Shown here one piece after another: positions 48,821 through 63,430 of a DNA stretch of 64,000 bases (its first letter is position 1; each line of letters starts with the position of its first letter). This DNA comes from Anarhynchus alexandrinus. Its lineage: Eukaryota > Chordata > Aves > Charadriiformes > Charadriidae. Where the stretch lies: positions 2,012,096 through 2,076,095 of the forward strand of contig VUYV01000088.1 in the NCBI GenBank assembly GCA_008711295.1, given 5' to 3'. The notes under the pieces are model-generated. The model worked only from the letters and a program-made list of their open reading frames with translations, was not told the origin of the DNA and did no database searches. Position numbers and translations under genes: made by a program.

Positions 48821-51800
48821 ATAGTGTCTCCCTCAGCATTCTCCTCCCATTTCTCATATCCAAAATTCAGTCTCACCTTCTCTGAAAGTGTTTTTAACAC
48901 AGTTGTAGAGATCATGGGGAAAAACTCAAAATAATCATAATTTTTAAAAATATCAAAATTCCTTATTAGAAAGAGGAGGGGAAATGAAGCTGAGCAAAAC
49001 ATATATACTTTCTGAAAGAAGGAGCCTTCCTTAAGTGCCTGAAATGCCTGCAAAATGGATTCAGGCCCTAATCAGAATTAAAACACTGCTCTTATATTAT
49101 CTAGGCCTATTTAAATAGAGACCCACCTATAATAACACAGTATATTAGTACTCGTCTAAGTGTTAAAAGCAATGATTTGGCAAAATTAAGAAGCCAGACG
49201 ATATAAAAGGCGGCTTAGGACTGCCAGATTTATGAAAGTGTTATTACTGCTGGCAGATCACTTTTCAACTGCAGCATGTACCAAGTGGAGCTGAAGCATC
49301 CCTACAGGAGGCTCTGCCTGGGTGTTGCACAGATATTAGCAAATGACAGTAATTTATCAGGAAACATCCCAGGTGTCTGCTGAATCAGGGATCTGTCATA
49401 CTACGGGACCTTCATATCACAGTTGCTCACCTCGTGAATTATAAGGTCTAAATCCTGGTCATTTGGGGTCTGCAAAGAAGTCATCGACATCCTTGTGTCT
49501 ATCTTTAGCATCTAGGTCAAACTGCCACTGGGATAATTACACTATGAAGCATACCTTGTTATTGGCTATTACTAAAATTTCCTATGTGCGTTTACAATCA
49601 GCCATTTTGTGTTCAGTTCAGCATTTGTGTCTATGCTTTCTGTTTCAGTCAAAAATAGGGCTTATCCAAACAAAAAGTATTAATTTATTCCCTGGGTATG
49701 AAAGGATACAGATGCATTTATTTATTAGTGTATTTTTAGCTGGATTTAGCTTAAGTGCTTGCATTGTTCGATATCATATTATTGCAGTGCCCCACAAGAC
49801 TCAGACTCTTGCAGTTTTGTTTTCACAACTATGCAACTTTATTCTTGTAACTCTGCAAAAAACAGACAGGCAAATACTAAAAAGAAAAAATAAAATGACC
49901 CAACAGTGGCAAACTCAGCGGTTTAACTTTCAATGCTGACCTGCTGTAAGTGGAATATCCTCCATAAGGACACGCTGATGTACGATGCGATTCGTCCCGG
50001 ACATGAGTGAGCCTATTTACATCAGCAGAGCGATGCAGGGCTTCTTGTAACATGGAGTATATCTCAACGACAGCTTTGCTTCTGTCTGAAACGTGGATTC
50101 AGGAGCAGTTCTGAACTCCCAGATGTGTGCATATACCCTCGCTGCATCACTGTCAGGGTGACACCTAGAACACAAGTCACCGACGGGAAACTTTAGCGCA
50201 TCCAACGGATAGGAACTTTCATGTGCTCTGGTTGGGTGTTAGGCTGAACGTTCAGTGTGAATTTGCTTTTCAATCCAGAGTCAGCCCATGAATCTGTCTG
50301 TCTCCCTAACAGCTCTGCCTGGTTTTCCCCTCTTTATGTCTGAAAGGCACTGACATAATTTACGGTTGCGGTCATGCACATATCCAGTTAGACAGGTGGT
50401 ACTAATTAAATATCGGACATCACAGTTACCCATTTAACAACAAATATAATTACACTCTATCTGCCAGCGCGTAGAAGCAGGAGTCTCTTGAAACTCGGTT
50501 GAGGCAGGCTTATTTTACAGAAAACAGCAAATAACTTATCAGAGGCTCTTCCTCTCTGGAGCAGTCCTCAGTGAGATTCAGAAATTGAATAAATGAGATC
50601 TTGCTCACCAGGTGGGTTTTTGCAGGCTGTGATGTTGGTTCTTATAGTTCTAAAAAGGAAGTGATAAGCCTTCTGTATTGAATGTGAGTGCTCTACAGAC
50701 AGGACGATAGACGACTGAAAAGCGAAATCCCCACAGTGAGGGATTTGTGAGATTTGGCAGAAAATCTGCATCACAATACTGTGCTATTTCCCACAGGGAA
50801 GGAGCCCAGAGAATTTCTCAAGAGAAAGGCGCTATTCCACCATTGCTACTTTACAAGTGACAGACAGGAGACAAATCGGGTACCAGTGCAGACAGGTATC
50901 TTCTTTGTTGTGTTCCTCGATACAGGAAAATCTGAAAGGTCTAAGACACCAATTTCAGCCCCATTGCACTTAAGGTTTATATGCAGAATAAAACTGCAAG
51001 TTGGGGGTATCTTGGAAAAATCCACAGGGCGAACAGAGCTCACTTATTTTCAGAGCTTTCTAGCAGCTTGCCAGACTTGCAAGCTTAGCACAAGTCCGCA
51101 GAAGCAAAAAATAAAGCCGTTACAAAAGGCTATATTTTGGGACTTACAAATGGAAGTTGAGATACTTTAACTATTCAATTAACTGAGGCTGTAGGATTTG
51201 CTTTGTGAGCATTTTATTTCTTAATCTACACTGCCCTTCTCTCACCTCTGAATAACTTTTTACTCTCCTCCTTTTTATCTGTCATTGACTTAAAAAAGGA
51301 AGCAGAAGACTGCGTGAGTTGCAGGACCACCTCTGCCGCCACTGAAAGCCGTTACGTGTGGTGAGAGCATTAGAGATTCAGAAGTAAATTGCAAAGTTGG
51401 TTCAGAGCACAGTGAAGCATTTAGTTGCAACTCAGTTGGGTGGAAAAAAGAAGTCACACTCCAAAAGAGACAGAGAGCTTTCTCTGCTTGAAATTATTGA
51501 ATAATTTATTCGAAACACAAATCAGACTATTAGAATGAAGGTGATGGTCTTCAGACAGAGGTCATGCAGAAAAGTACAGGGCCAAAACCTGTCTTTTTTC
51601 CTTTTTCATTGGCTATCAAAATGCTTGGTTCTCTTAAAAGACAAGCCAGTCACAATCAATCATTTTTATATCACCCTCACTGTAGAATATTTCTATGCAG
51701 TGTAACCGGATTTGAAAAGTGCCATCACACAGAAGCTACAAGTCATGCAAAATGTCTCCTAAATAATGAAGCCAAAATGAGGATGTAGCACGTAAGTGCA

Positions 51801-52095
51801 TTGAAAACTCCATTTCCTTCAAATATTTTGCGAAAAGAAGATTTTTATAGTACGCACTCTGCTTTACTACAGAAACAGCTGCCTGACAGCGCCCTGAGCA
51901 ATGCAGCCACCGTGCAGCAGGTAACACGCAGCTATAAAGTAAATGATTAGCTTTCAAACACTCAGCGCACATCATTTTCAAAGGTAGTTTATGTAGGGAC
52001 CCGTTAACCCCCCAAACAGGAGCTAAAAACATGGTACAGCCAAGCACTCGTGAAGGGAAACAGCTCTCCCCATTCCCACTTTGGCCAAGAAATGC

Positions 52096-52120
52096 TGCGC
52101 CTCTCCTCCTCCTCCTCCTC
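52096..52120. repeat. (CTC)n microsatellite
   Basis: Short pyrimidine-rich CTC repeat flanked by 'gcgcctc' on both sides ('tgcgcctctcctcctcctcc' then 'tctcatgcgcctcatg'). Confidence 0.85.
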
Positions 52121-55100
52121 TCATGCGCCTCATGTTCTGCTCTACTACTTTAACCGGTGGATTTCCTTTCCACCCTGAGCAGCCCCTTCTACAGAAACCA
52201 AACCTCACTTAGTCATAGTGCAGAAGAAAATACCTCAAATACCTCTCAGGTCTGTGTGCTTTCTTCATCACTATTTTTGATAGCTACCCAAACAGCTACA
52301 GATTGCAGAATTACCACGCCAGATTCCTTGGCGCTAGCCCGATAGAGGCTTAAAATGCTTAATCCGCGGCTTGTCTGTGGTAAGCCTTTGTTATTAGCCT
52401 TGGGAAGGATCCTTATCAGTCAGCAATCTGATTTAGCGCTCATTCCCAACTTGTTTGGGTGTTTTTCACCTTGTGGGAAACAATTGGTTGAAGTTGTTAA
52501 GCTTCTTTTATGCAGGGCTAATAAGGGCTTGGATGTCTAGTTGTCCTTTTAGAAAAATCTGCTGTGGATCAACACGATCCTGTTCCTGTGCAAAGCGCCA
52601 AGGCCTCTCTGTCAGAGCAAGAATTGTACTTCTTGCACCTTTTTTTTTTTTTTCCACAGAACAAAGACTAAATTCTGCATCTCCTTTTTGTTGTCTCTTG
52701 GTAAGCAGCATAATTTTCTCACTGGTTTCCAGAAACCAAAGCCCAAAAATTTGGAAATACTAAATATAACAGAATGTAGGCACTATATACTCAGAGATAC
52801 ATAAATTCTGTTTTACTCTCTGTTGTCTGGCATTTGAGATTAACTCTTTGTAGTAGCACAAGCCAGACTTTCATATATATTCAGGAATTTTCAAAGCATT
52901 ATAAAGGATTAGTTCATGCAAATTTCTGATAAGGACATGTTAATAATTCTGAGAAAAGAACGTATTAGCTTCAGTAAAACAAATATTTAAGGCATCTCTA
53001 AAACCTTGTAACCAGTCTGAAACACAGTAAACAGTATCTGTACATTAAACAAACACTATCAAACAGTGAATCTTCTATCCACAACAGACTTCTCCATCTC
53101 ACTGATACTATGTATATTCAGTTGCAAACCTTCCAAACCACACATATGCTACGCTTTACCAGAAATATACACATATTCCCTTCTGAGCCAAAGGTGACAG
53201 TAATATGCAGCATGTGTCCCTTGTTCCCCTCAAAGTTTGAGGAGAATTGTAACATTTCTGGCCTTTCCTATTCTAACTGCAAACAAGCAGCATGGCACAG
53301 GTCTGCAGTTAACAGGGGATCAGTCCTCAGCTTTGGGCAAAACATTTCTGAGCACTGTCCCTCTCAGGAGGCACATCTCAGCCTGTGTCGGGGAGATGCT
53401 CAGGTCCCACAGCTTTCACTTCTTCATTTGTAAGTTTGCACCCTGACAGACTCAGCTGATGGAGGATGCCTCGATGTGAATTGCCAGGGAGAAGTCTCCC
53501 AAAAAGACCTTTTCAATAAAAGCTATTGATCATATATGACAGTTGTAACATTTTCTTTCTGGTGTTTCGGGATGCTCCCAGTTGAGTTGCCATGTCCTGC
53601 TCTTTACACCGGTGGCAATATCTACAGTATTCCTAACAATATTTATCTTCTTTTCCCCTGCCTCTGTTCTGGGATATCCTCTACCTAACCAGGAGTGTTC
53701 AGTAGGTCAAGAAACCAAAGCTTACCTGCTGAGAATATCCTTTCCTAAAGATTTCCTGTGTGGACATCTACAGAAACCAGTCACAAAGTTTTACAGCTGA
53801 AAGTGATGTAACTCCCTTTGAAGAAGTCTGCATTTTGTTTCATGTTGCTAGTTCTCAGAAAGCAATTTGATTTCCTTGCAGAAATAGCCATTTTAAAGAT
53901 TTCTTGCTCTTTGATACTATTATGAACTTATTAATTAGTCTACTCTTGAGTCAATTTTCAGCATTCGTAAACTGGATCAAGACCTGTGGGATTAAACAAC
54001 TAGATAAATATTGAGCCAGTGAGGCCACATTTTAATGCCTGTACTAGTGCTGTTTTTCCAAAAGAAACCGTCTTAGACTTCAGTAATCTCTTTGTGGGTT
54101 AAGGTACTACTCAGTGAAACTAAGGTGATCAATACTGGACTCTCAATTACCATCAGCTAATACTTTATGAGACTGGAATTATTTATGTGTATGCTAAACA
54201 TTTCTAAGTTTGTACATAGGTAGTTATTGCTGACACATTTAGGAATTTACATAGTGGATCGAAGCCAAAGACCCTCTCGTCCAATATTTACCCTTCCCTG
54301 ATGAGCAGCACCACAAGTTTCAGAATCCTGCAAAATCCCAAATGGGCAGGACCAGAAGAAATCTTGAGAGTTCGTTTCACTCAAACCTTTCTGTTTGGAA
54401 AACACAGATGGGAGATTCTCTCTTTCCCAAGGTAAATCTAATTTTCATGGCTGACAGAGAGAAGTGTAAAACTTCAAATGTGAGATTTAATATCCCCTAC
54501 GGATACTTGGGCACTTTTGTTATACCAGCATGCTCTGGACTCCTTGGTTCTCTAACTTTGGCTAGACTTCCTTTGAAGACATCCTCTTTATACTTCCTTC
54601 TTAAAATATCCATTGAATGCTTCAACTGGTCTTTGATATAATAGAGATAGCTGTGATAGCTTTGTTCTTTGCCTGTTAAGCATGTTCATTAATCAACATT
54701 TCTTATTTAAAATAAAAAATACTTTATCCTGAAACTTTATGGTTATGGTCTCCTAGCAACAGAATTTCCTCTTAAGAAGCCACTTGTCTTTCAAAGGGTC
54801 CATGCCTGGAACATATTTGACAGCACTTTTCCAAAAAAAATTAATCAACTGATTTCTTAATATGAGTTAAATAATTTTTTCACAGAGTTGGCAACAGTAT
54901 CAAGTGTTGCAATTTTAAATCATCATTAAAAAGAGATCACAAAAAGTAAGCCCGTTGTCCATAATAAATAGCAGCTAATTATTATTAATGCTTATTATGA
55001 GCGTTGCTGTCACACACCAGGACATCACTGGGCAAAGTGCTGTAAAACCAGAAAAAGAATGTACTTGCCCGGTGCAGTTTACAGATTTTCATGGTTTCTT

Positions 55101-57949
55101 TCAACATTTCTGAAGAGTAAGGAAGAACAAGAAGGTTCTGGTTTCAATAAAGGAAATCTACTTGTTTACCAGGTCTCTAATCCTTACGAATAATTCTAAT
55201 GCATTTATTATGAATAAAATCTAATTTATTGAACAGATACTCAACATCATTTCAAATAGTCATGATAAGTACAAATGTCAGACTTCAAAATGTGAGACTA
55301 CACAGTTCTGCAGTCACAGCCTTACTGTGCTCCCCTCTGAATCACTTCCGTTAATATTTTCTGATGATAATTGAATGACTTGCAAAATCAATCAGTTTGT
55401 AAAATGATCATTTGCTATGGTTCTCAATGATAGCAAGTTACAGAGCTCACTATGATAGGAGATCACTTTCAGTTCTGTACACCTGCAGATCCCAAACTCC
55501 TACACAGTTTGTCAAGACAGCAATCCTGAGAGAAGGAAAATGACCTGCAAAAGAGCAGTTTTAGAAGCCTTTTGTTTGAAGGGACCCAGATCTGTACGAG
55601 GTCCAAAGATCCGAGACAGGAAACCAGGATGTGGTTGTGACACGCTGTGATTTTAGCTGCGGTGGAGCAAATATTCCTGGAGGTGGGGAGGGATATAGGT
55701 GAGTGAGGCAAAAGGAAGAGTCCAGTAGGAAGAATTCGGCGAGGTGAGGAGTCAGAGAGGAAGAAGGATGTGAAATCCATTCTTGTGTCAACAGGAACAA
55801 GGGACAGAACATAAACAAGTAGACAGGAACTGCCCCAAAAGGGTTAATAGAACAGGAAAAACATACTGTGGAGGGACAGACGGATGTTAAGTCAGAACAG
55901 AAGTATGGGGTATGAACAGTGGTGATGGGAAAATGGTCCAGGTGAAAATGAAAAATGTTGCTTTTCTCACTGGGACTCCATAAAAAGACAACCGTGCTAG
56001 TGAGTCTGAAGATGACTATCTAAATCAGAAACAAAGAGCCATATCAAAAGCCAGATGTTTCACCATCTTCACCGACATAAAGGCCTGTCTAGACTGGTGT
56101 AACATTTCTCCCTGTTTCCTCTTTCGCCATCCTGCACTAATATTTAACAGGTAGCAACTACTGTGTATGAAATGCAGAAGATGGTACCAAATGCTTCTCA
56201 GCTGATCTGCTCACTCTATTGACCTGGATGTAAAGAGTCTTTCCAAAATGAGCAGTACCATAGGAAGCTTAGTCCCATAAGCTACTGCTGCTGCTATTTC
56301 AAGCAGCAGTCCCCAAAGCTTAGGGGCTTTTTTCCATACTGGTCCCCTTCAATATGCCAGAAAAGCTGTTGAGAAGCAGACAACTTCAATGCTCCCCCAA
56401 AGAATACATGTCTGAAATCTAAATAATGCATTTCCAGCACTTCCTGAGAACCAGGAGAATTCAACTGATCCCTTGAGGAATGCAAAAATCTTATAGTATT
56501 ATGCTGTAATAGCAGGATGTCAGCAAATACTAAGAAAACCACAAAGGGTGATTTCTGCTTCTCACAGCAGTGTGTGGTGTATCAAGCATGTATAGAATAG
56601 AAAATGTAATCAATACAGATACCGAGACAAATAAAGAAGAACCTATAACAGCATCTACCATCTGGAACCAGAGGAATTGATCTTTTCGTTCACCATGGAA
56701 TAAGAAAGTTCCATCCCTATAGTGAATATCTTCATAAATTAAGAATTTAAGCAACTATTTTGTGTGTCCCTGCAACATACCGAATACCTCAGCATGCTGA
56801 AAGAATTTCTTGGCAACCAAAGGTGTTTTTTAGGTCTTTATTATTTTTTTAGTACAGTTTCTATTCAGAATTTCGAAATACCCAGATATTTCTGTTCTGT
56901 CTTCATTTATACCCTTTCCACCTGACATACAATCAGTTTAGATTTTTCCATTGAGCTAAGTGGCTGCTAAATGCTCGATAGATGAACGATCATTGCTCAA
57001 GTGATTTTCTACCAGACTCATATAAGAAGCAATTTTGACCTCCGGTTCTTCATATTTTTGCTTTTCATGTAAATCCTCATCTTGTTGACCCATCTGATCC
57101 ACTATCACATCACCACCTGTTCAATCATCAGCCTAGCTTGCAAAGATGAACCGTTGATAGGAAGACGTGGGTTGATGTGTTTTTTCAATGTTGCAGGGTA
57201 TTTACTGCTCTGCAATAGAATTTTTCTGTGGACTTTAAAAAAGCATTCATTGTTTAGTTGATATATGGGCTTTTTTAAATATATACAACCGAAAATATTT
57301 TTTTTTCTCTTGCAATGAGATAAAGCATCTGAAAAGGCAAGAAACTATTCTGATAAGATATCTAAGTCACAGCTTCAGTCTGAATAAGCACAATGCCCCT
57401 CTTAAATACCATTTTTTCTTTAATTACACTAAATTCTAGTTTAATATTTATCAATACTTGTTTAATGAATTGAAATAAGAAAAATCCATCATAACACTAG
57501 AATACAGAATGAAATCTTGCAAAATTATTGCAAGATTATGCAAAATAAGTTCTGTCTGACTACAGTTTAGACTTCTACAAAACGAAAATTTGCAGAGTTA
57601 TCCAAGGCTACTTTTACAGCAAATGGAGAAAAATAGCCATTTCTAGGACGTGATTACTGTCTTCCTAAAGTGGATGTCTAAAATAGGTGTGACAAATAAG
57701 ACCCTGAAATTGCCTATTTCTCACCAGTGCCTGTTCAGACATCAGCAGGAGACTAGCTAGATGTGGACATCTAGACACATGACATCTAAAACTGTGGGAG
57801 TTTAATCCCATCTTCTCTGCTTTATTTTGGTAAATGAGTTCAAAATTTAATCTCCTTGTAAATCTCATGTGCTGTCATTTTTTTTAACACTGCCATTTGC
57901 GTGACCACGTATAAGTACTTCAGATGCACATTTTTCAAGCACAAGATGG

Positions 57950-58350
57950 AATTGAAAGGTCAACAAGGATCATTAAGTCTGGTCTCTTGCTGTCCAAGGC
58001 TGAGCAAGATCTACCTTGAAACCCCTTAAAACTCTTCATCCACTCTTCAGATGGTAAAAAATTGTTCTCTAATTTCCAACCCAAGTGAACTCATGGCCCG
58101 TTGTTAACTATTTGACTACATACCAAATCCTCTCTTTACCTTTAAAAACTTCCCTCATTCTCATGTACAGAAAGTGAGCCAGCTGATTTCACTACAAAAT
58201 CCTCTTCGAACAGCTGAGACTTGGTGTGGCCCTGTCACCAAATAGTTTCTTTCTCTCCTTCCACACTCTCTGATGCTGACAGACCTCCCCTTCTGGCTGC
58301 CCAGAAGCTCCCTTCCTCTGTGAAAAAGTATCCATTTCTTCTGAAATGCC
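57950..58350 (-). mobile_element. Possible old CR1-like LINE fragment
   Basis: Weak antisense resemblance: 'ggaattgaaaggtcaacaag' followed by 'cattaagtctggtctcttgc' recalls the 3' end of old CR1-type families, and 'ccttgaaaccccttaaaact' follows in roughly the expected place. Divergence is too high to be sure by eye. Confidence 0.3.
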
Positions 58351-61300
58351 TACTATAAATCCACTTACAGTGAAACCGAGGTTGAGTAGCAGCCAGACAA
58401 TGGTTTATTTTTGTTATATTTACATAACAAAAACACCTCTATGAAAGGCTTGAGGGGTCTGAACAATTTATTAAGCTTAAAATAACATAATGATCACTAT
58501 ACAAGACCATTAAATATTCATATTCAGGAAACACATTAACTGAGACAGCCAGCAACATTAAATAACAATGTGCAGGTGACAAATTAACTCTACCAATCAA
58601 TACATCAAAGTATTTTAAAAGCACTTTCACCACCTTCAGAAACATACTCTTATTCAAAAATACTTTCAATAAATTAAATACTCTATTAATTAATTTTCTT
58701 TTAGTAGACTTTCAGGAGTTTCTATGCCATCAGGGAGTGCACTAATTCATCTATATGACCTTACTACAATTAGTTTTGTTCACCCTGCTGCTTATTATAT
58801 TGCTATATTTTGTCTTAAACAGGTTTAGTGGTTAACATTTCCACACCAGGGTTACATCTTGAAGGTCTGCTTGCTGGCAGGATCCTCATTAGGGCCTTCA
58901 AACCTATACGTTACTACTTCCTATAGAAATTAAGAATCAAAACAAACCAGGAAAGGTGAACCTAGTTACACCATTTTCTCATGAGCCTCTACTTGGGCAG
59001 AAAGATTGGGTTGAAGGAGGAGGAAATAGGGAGGTTGTTTCTTTGCCTGAGGCACAGTTAAGAAACAAGTTTTTTTAAGACCAGGGAATGGATTTCTAGC
59101 CAGTTCCTTGTCTCCAATCCTGAGCTAGAGTCCCTGGTACAGGTGACCATCTCCAGCATGATATCCTGCTGATAGTTATCATAAAGTGAATATCAATGTC
59201 CAAATCAGTGTCTTGTAGAACTGGACAAGCCGTGCTGGCCAACATCAAAATCTCTCCCATTTCTGCTGCCAGCTTGGGCTGGATTCTTACTGCCCTGGGA
59301 AAAATGAAGACAGCAGACATGGTACTGCTTTACCTCATGACAGTTTCAAGCATTTGGGGGAAAGACTGTGGGATATAATAAGAAAAGACAACATTGCTTA
59401 GATTTTCCTGTAAAATTTTTGTGGAGATGAGAGAGTGAATTCATTGTTCATATAAACTGCTAGATTAAAACTCACAGAATCTGGACTTTCCCCTTCTTTC
59501 CAAAATAAGCAATGAAGAGACAGAACTTGTGACACATCCTTCTCTCTGTCTCATCTTTGTTCCCAGTCTCCACCCTGTATGGACCCCTTATTGAATTGTC
59601 ACCATCATTCAGTTCTCTTACTCATTTCAGGCGCCTTCACTGATGCCAATTACAACTTATGGTGACAGGTTATGATATGGACACCCGTGTGCCAGAAAAT
59701 GGTCTTGGTTTACTGCCCTATTCACACACAAATATGATGTATTTCACTGACATTTAAAATGTCTTTCATGTGGAATTTCATTCTCTGTCCCAGATTCACC
59801 ACAATGTTATTTCCAATAAGCAGGTAATGATTCGTCTCAACACAGGTCCAAGATAACTTCTGGCATACTAAGAACCAGGTACCACTGAAAGAGCTCAAAA
59901 ATATTTACATATGTTCCTTGATGGGAACACACAAACATTTAATTGGGAAAAAAATGCTGCTTGTCTGATTTTTTTTTGTTAGTATTTCTGGTTGCACAAT
60001 TAAAGATTTTTCTTGCTTCAGCAGTTTTCCCTGCTGATTTGTGGGGGTTCAAAGAGACTTTGCTGCCTCAGCAACACCTGGGACCAGAGGTAAAGCTGTT
60101 TTAAACTACTTGGCCTATAGAAAAACAATTTGAGCACTGAAGCTGAAATTGCACTACATTTTCTCAGCTGTTTGTAACCACACAGATTGGCTGTATATGG
60201 ACTACACTGTGGGGAGGAAAAAAAAAAAAAAGGAAAAAAAATCCAACCCAAAAACACAGGGAGTGCATAGGCTTCTGACTAGAGAGTGCACACGTCTGAT
60301 TTAAAAATGTTGTAACAAGCTACACATTGTTTAATCTGAGGTTAAATGTTTTTGTTGTTGTTTTTCTTTTCCCAGCTCTCACCATACTGATTAAGGCGAG
60401 TCTGATACCTTTTACTCCCACTGATTAGTATCTTCCTTCATGATTACTCCTATTTAAATTAAAAGGCTGCTCAAGAACTCAGATATTCTCCAGAATTAGT
60501 AAAGCAGCTCAGTTTGCCTCTGAGACATTCGGAAGTAAAGGGAGAAAGGCAGATGTCTTCCTGAGCAGCAGAAAGAGAATGACCTGTTTAGATATATACT
60601 TATGTCACCCTTCATTTGCTCTCTGTACAGAGGAGTTAAATTTGTACTCCCTTGTGAAGCCCACACAAAAAGTTTCATCTCTTCTGAGCAAGTGGAGGGC
60701 TAGTTTCTTGAATCAAATGTAAGGATTCAAGAGGTGCTGCCAATCCATGAAACCGTGGGCACGTCCTCCTGGTGTTGGTTGTAGATCTGTCTTTTGTTCA
60801 GGACAGGAGGCTACCGGGCCTCCAACCCCAAGCCACACTTCTGCCATTCTCCTCAAGATTTTCATTAAGTAACAGCAGGTTTTCACACCACTAATTTTAT
60901 GTGTGGATAGCCCCTCTTGCTCCCAAAATGGTCAACTGAAAAGATATGCTTCTTAGCATAACGTTCCAGAGCATGTACTTTGGCTGCTTATGCAACACAC
61001 CCTCTGGAAAGGGATCAAATCCCTCTCCATTGAACAAAACCTCAAAGACACTGGTCACTTAATGTGGGTTCAAGGGAAGGCTCCACTAAGAGTTTCGAAA
61101 TAGACACACTATACTGGGCTCAAGAAATTCCATCAACTTAAATACTTAGAGGCTGGGTGAAAAATAGGGGAAAAGAACAAATACGTTTGGCCTCTTCCTG
61201 CCTTTCTTTTCTGCGTGGAGACACTTCTGTGATAAATCTAAATGTATTTCTTGAGTAGTGAGGATTAAAGCTGACCTTCTCCTTGCATAAATGTATTGTT

Positions 61301-62230
61301 TCTCTTTAAAATCCTCTCTAAGAAGAGGATTTCAGTAAATATTTCCACCACTAGAATACCTAAATTCATTTGCATGCATAACCCAGGAAAGCAAAAGAAT
61401 GCTATCAAACCTCCTGCATACGTTCTGAGCAAAGTAACCTCTGGCTTAGCACAGCATGCACATTTTTTAGCCCATAACATAATTGTTTTGCAAGGTAGTA
61501 TCTGCCAATAAAAATGTATAAACTAAGAAATATACTCTCAAATACACTATCAATAAAAGATACTTAATGTATAAATGTATTTCGGTAAGAAAAAAAAAAT
61601 TGACACATAATATGAACACACCACATTGCAGAAGTATCCAAGAAAAAAAATAAAAAATTATCTTGCATTAAGAGAAAGCCCTTCCAGCAAGAAAGTGACA
61701 CTGTAAGAAAAAAAAAAAAAGGAAAAAGCTTTCTCTACTGAACTATAGGGCACTGTGGCTCTTCAATCAGTATTGAAGATTTGAGGCCTGTTTGAGGCCT
61801 TTAAGAACTGGCTTCATGTCCAAAAGACAATGTAGTTCCACACACACTGCGGTACCACATGCAGCTCTTAACTTCATAAATAGATCAGGTCCAAAAACAC
61901 TTACCTTCTGTAGCATCATAAATCAGGACAAATAAAAAAAGTTCAGCCGCACTTTTGAAATTTGTCGTCTGCTGGTCTGCATTGACTCACAAGAAATGCT
62001 GGTACTCTTCCAAAGCTGTAGGCAACTTTCAGAGAGGTGAAGCTTGGAGGGAGCAGATGATGCTGCAGTCATCTTCCAGAGGAAGACAGGAGGGAATAAT
62101 ACCCTCTTCCTGAATGCTTTATGTTTATTACCTCTAATATTTCAAAAGTAACTTCCTTCTCAACAAGCAGAATACACATTTCTACTTCAAGACTACATGC
62201 ACACCAGGTCTGATGTTTTTAAACAAGACT

Positions 62231-62319
62231 GAGTTAGCCAAGCATGAAATAGCTGAAACAATTTTCTTAACAGCTGAAAAACACTTGGCTAACTCAAAAA
62301 TAGCTGAACCAATTTTCCT
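62231..62319. repeat. Inverted 12-bp arms overlapping a direct 21-bp repeat
   Basis: 'gagttagccaag' (62231-62242) pairs perfectly with 'cttggctaactc' (62284-62295), loop 41 nt. Immediately downstream of each arm a direct repeat begins: 'aatagctgaaacaattttct' (from 62248) and 'aatagctgaaccaattttcc' (from 62299), two mismatches. Confidence 0.92.
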
Positions 62320-63430
62320 CAAACTTTCCAATGCAGTACACCTTTGGACTAACACTATAACTGCTAAATTTCTTCCCTTCACATGAGTCTTTGCTTTTAC
62401 CTGGTGACTAACAAGAACCAAAAAATAAGGATTAAAGACCCAATTCTGCACGTACACAAGTACATGATTAAAATTACTAGTACAATATTGAGTCAATGTT
62501 GGCAGGGTCAAACCCTAAGAATGTTTGTACTATTTCGACTTCATAACAGTGCTGTATTGACACTATAGCTCATAAATATGGAATAAGGTAAAGTCCACTA
62601 TATTTTATAAGGCTGTAACTTTTCATGGGGTTCTCACATTACTCTCAATAACACTCCAGGGCAAGTCTAGTTGGCTGAATTTTCAGAGATTGCTTTCTAA
62701 ATCTGCTTGTGGCTGCTATTTCACATCAGTTGTGCATGTAAATGGGAAATGTTTTTATAAGAACAAATCAGGTGACAAGTATGAATCAAAATGGGACACA
62801 TTTTTGCATGCAGTCATGCTCTGAAACGAACAAAAATGCTCACAAGTCAAATAATAGAATTCACCTTTTTAAATCCAAGGGAAAGTTTTAATCCAGAGCC
62901 TGTCAAGCTTTCTTCCAAATCAGTGCAGGTATCATTCCCAGTTTGTGTTGTTACCTGTGATAACTAAACTATGTTCCCTTATATATTTCCCTCGCTCTAA
63001 AAACCATAGTCATCTACTCTGTGCAGATCCAGCAGTGCAAAACATCTATAGACACTCACACCCTAACCAAACTCTGCTGGAGTTTTACATGTATTTGGCA
63101 TTTATTAAAATCACAATATATGGATTATTGTATAACAATTTAACTTTAAAGTCATTATTTTGTTTTCTCTGTATTCCTCATCATTTCCACCCAGCTTCTA
63201 AAAACAACGTAAGTCCGTCTAGTAATCATGTCAGTAAAGCACATCTGTTGTTCTCAAAACAGAGGGATAACACTGGAAATCCCTAATCAGGTATACACCT
63301 GCAAATTAATCTCCACTTCCAATGTTACTCTTTCCTTAGTTTGGCCAAGCACAGACTGCCCACCAAACTGGATTACATCTTGTACATCAGTACTGTATAC
63401 AATAAACTGGTCCTTATACACTTATAAAAA

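Larger units (their letters stand above)
48821..63430. other. Unassigned non-coding sequence, longest LINE-poor stretch
   Basis: About 14.6 kb in which I cannot name a gene or a confident mobile element. Small features: a CTC repeat at 52096-52120, an isolated exon-like unit at 52660-52700, a CR1-like echo near 57960-58110, A- and T-runs (52641-52653, 60222-60240), and a stem-forming repeat pair at 62231-62319. The longest frame (158 codons, 49463-49939) has no recognisable domain. Confidence 0.45.

Noticed and set aside
49463..49939. 158-codon open frame
   Set aside because: Composition is typical of translated non-coding DNA, with no domain, signal peptide or conserved motif that I can recognise.
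54240..54340. Weak resemblance to the antisense end of an old LINE ('agtggatcgaagccaaagac')
   Set aside because: Too short and too diverged to support a call by eye.
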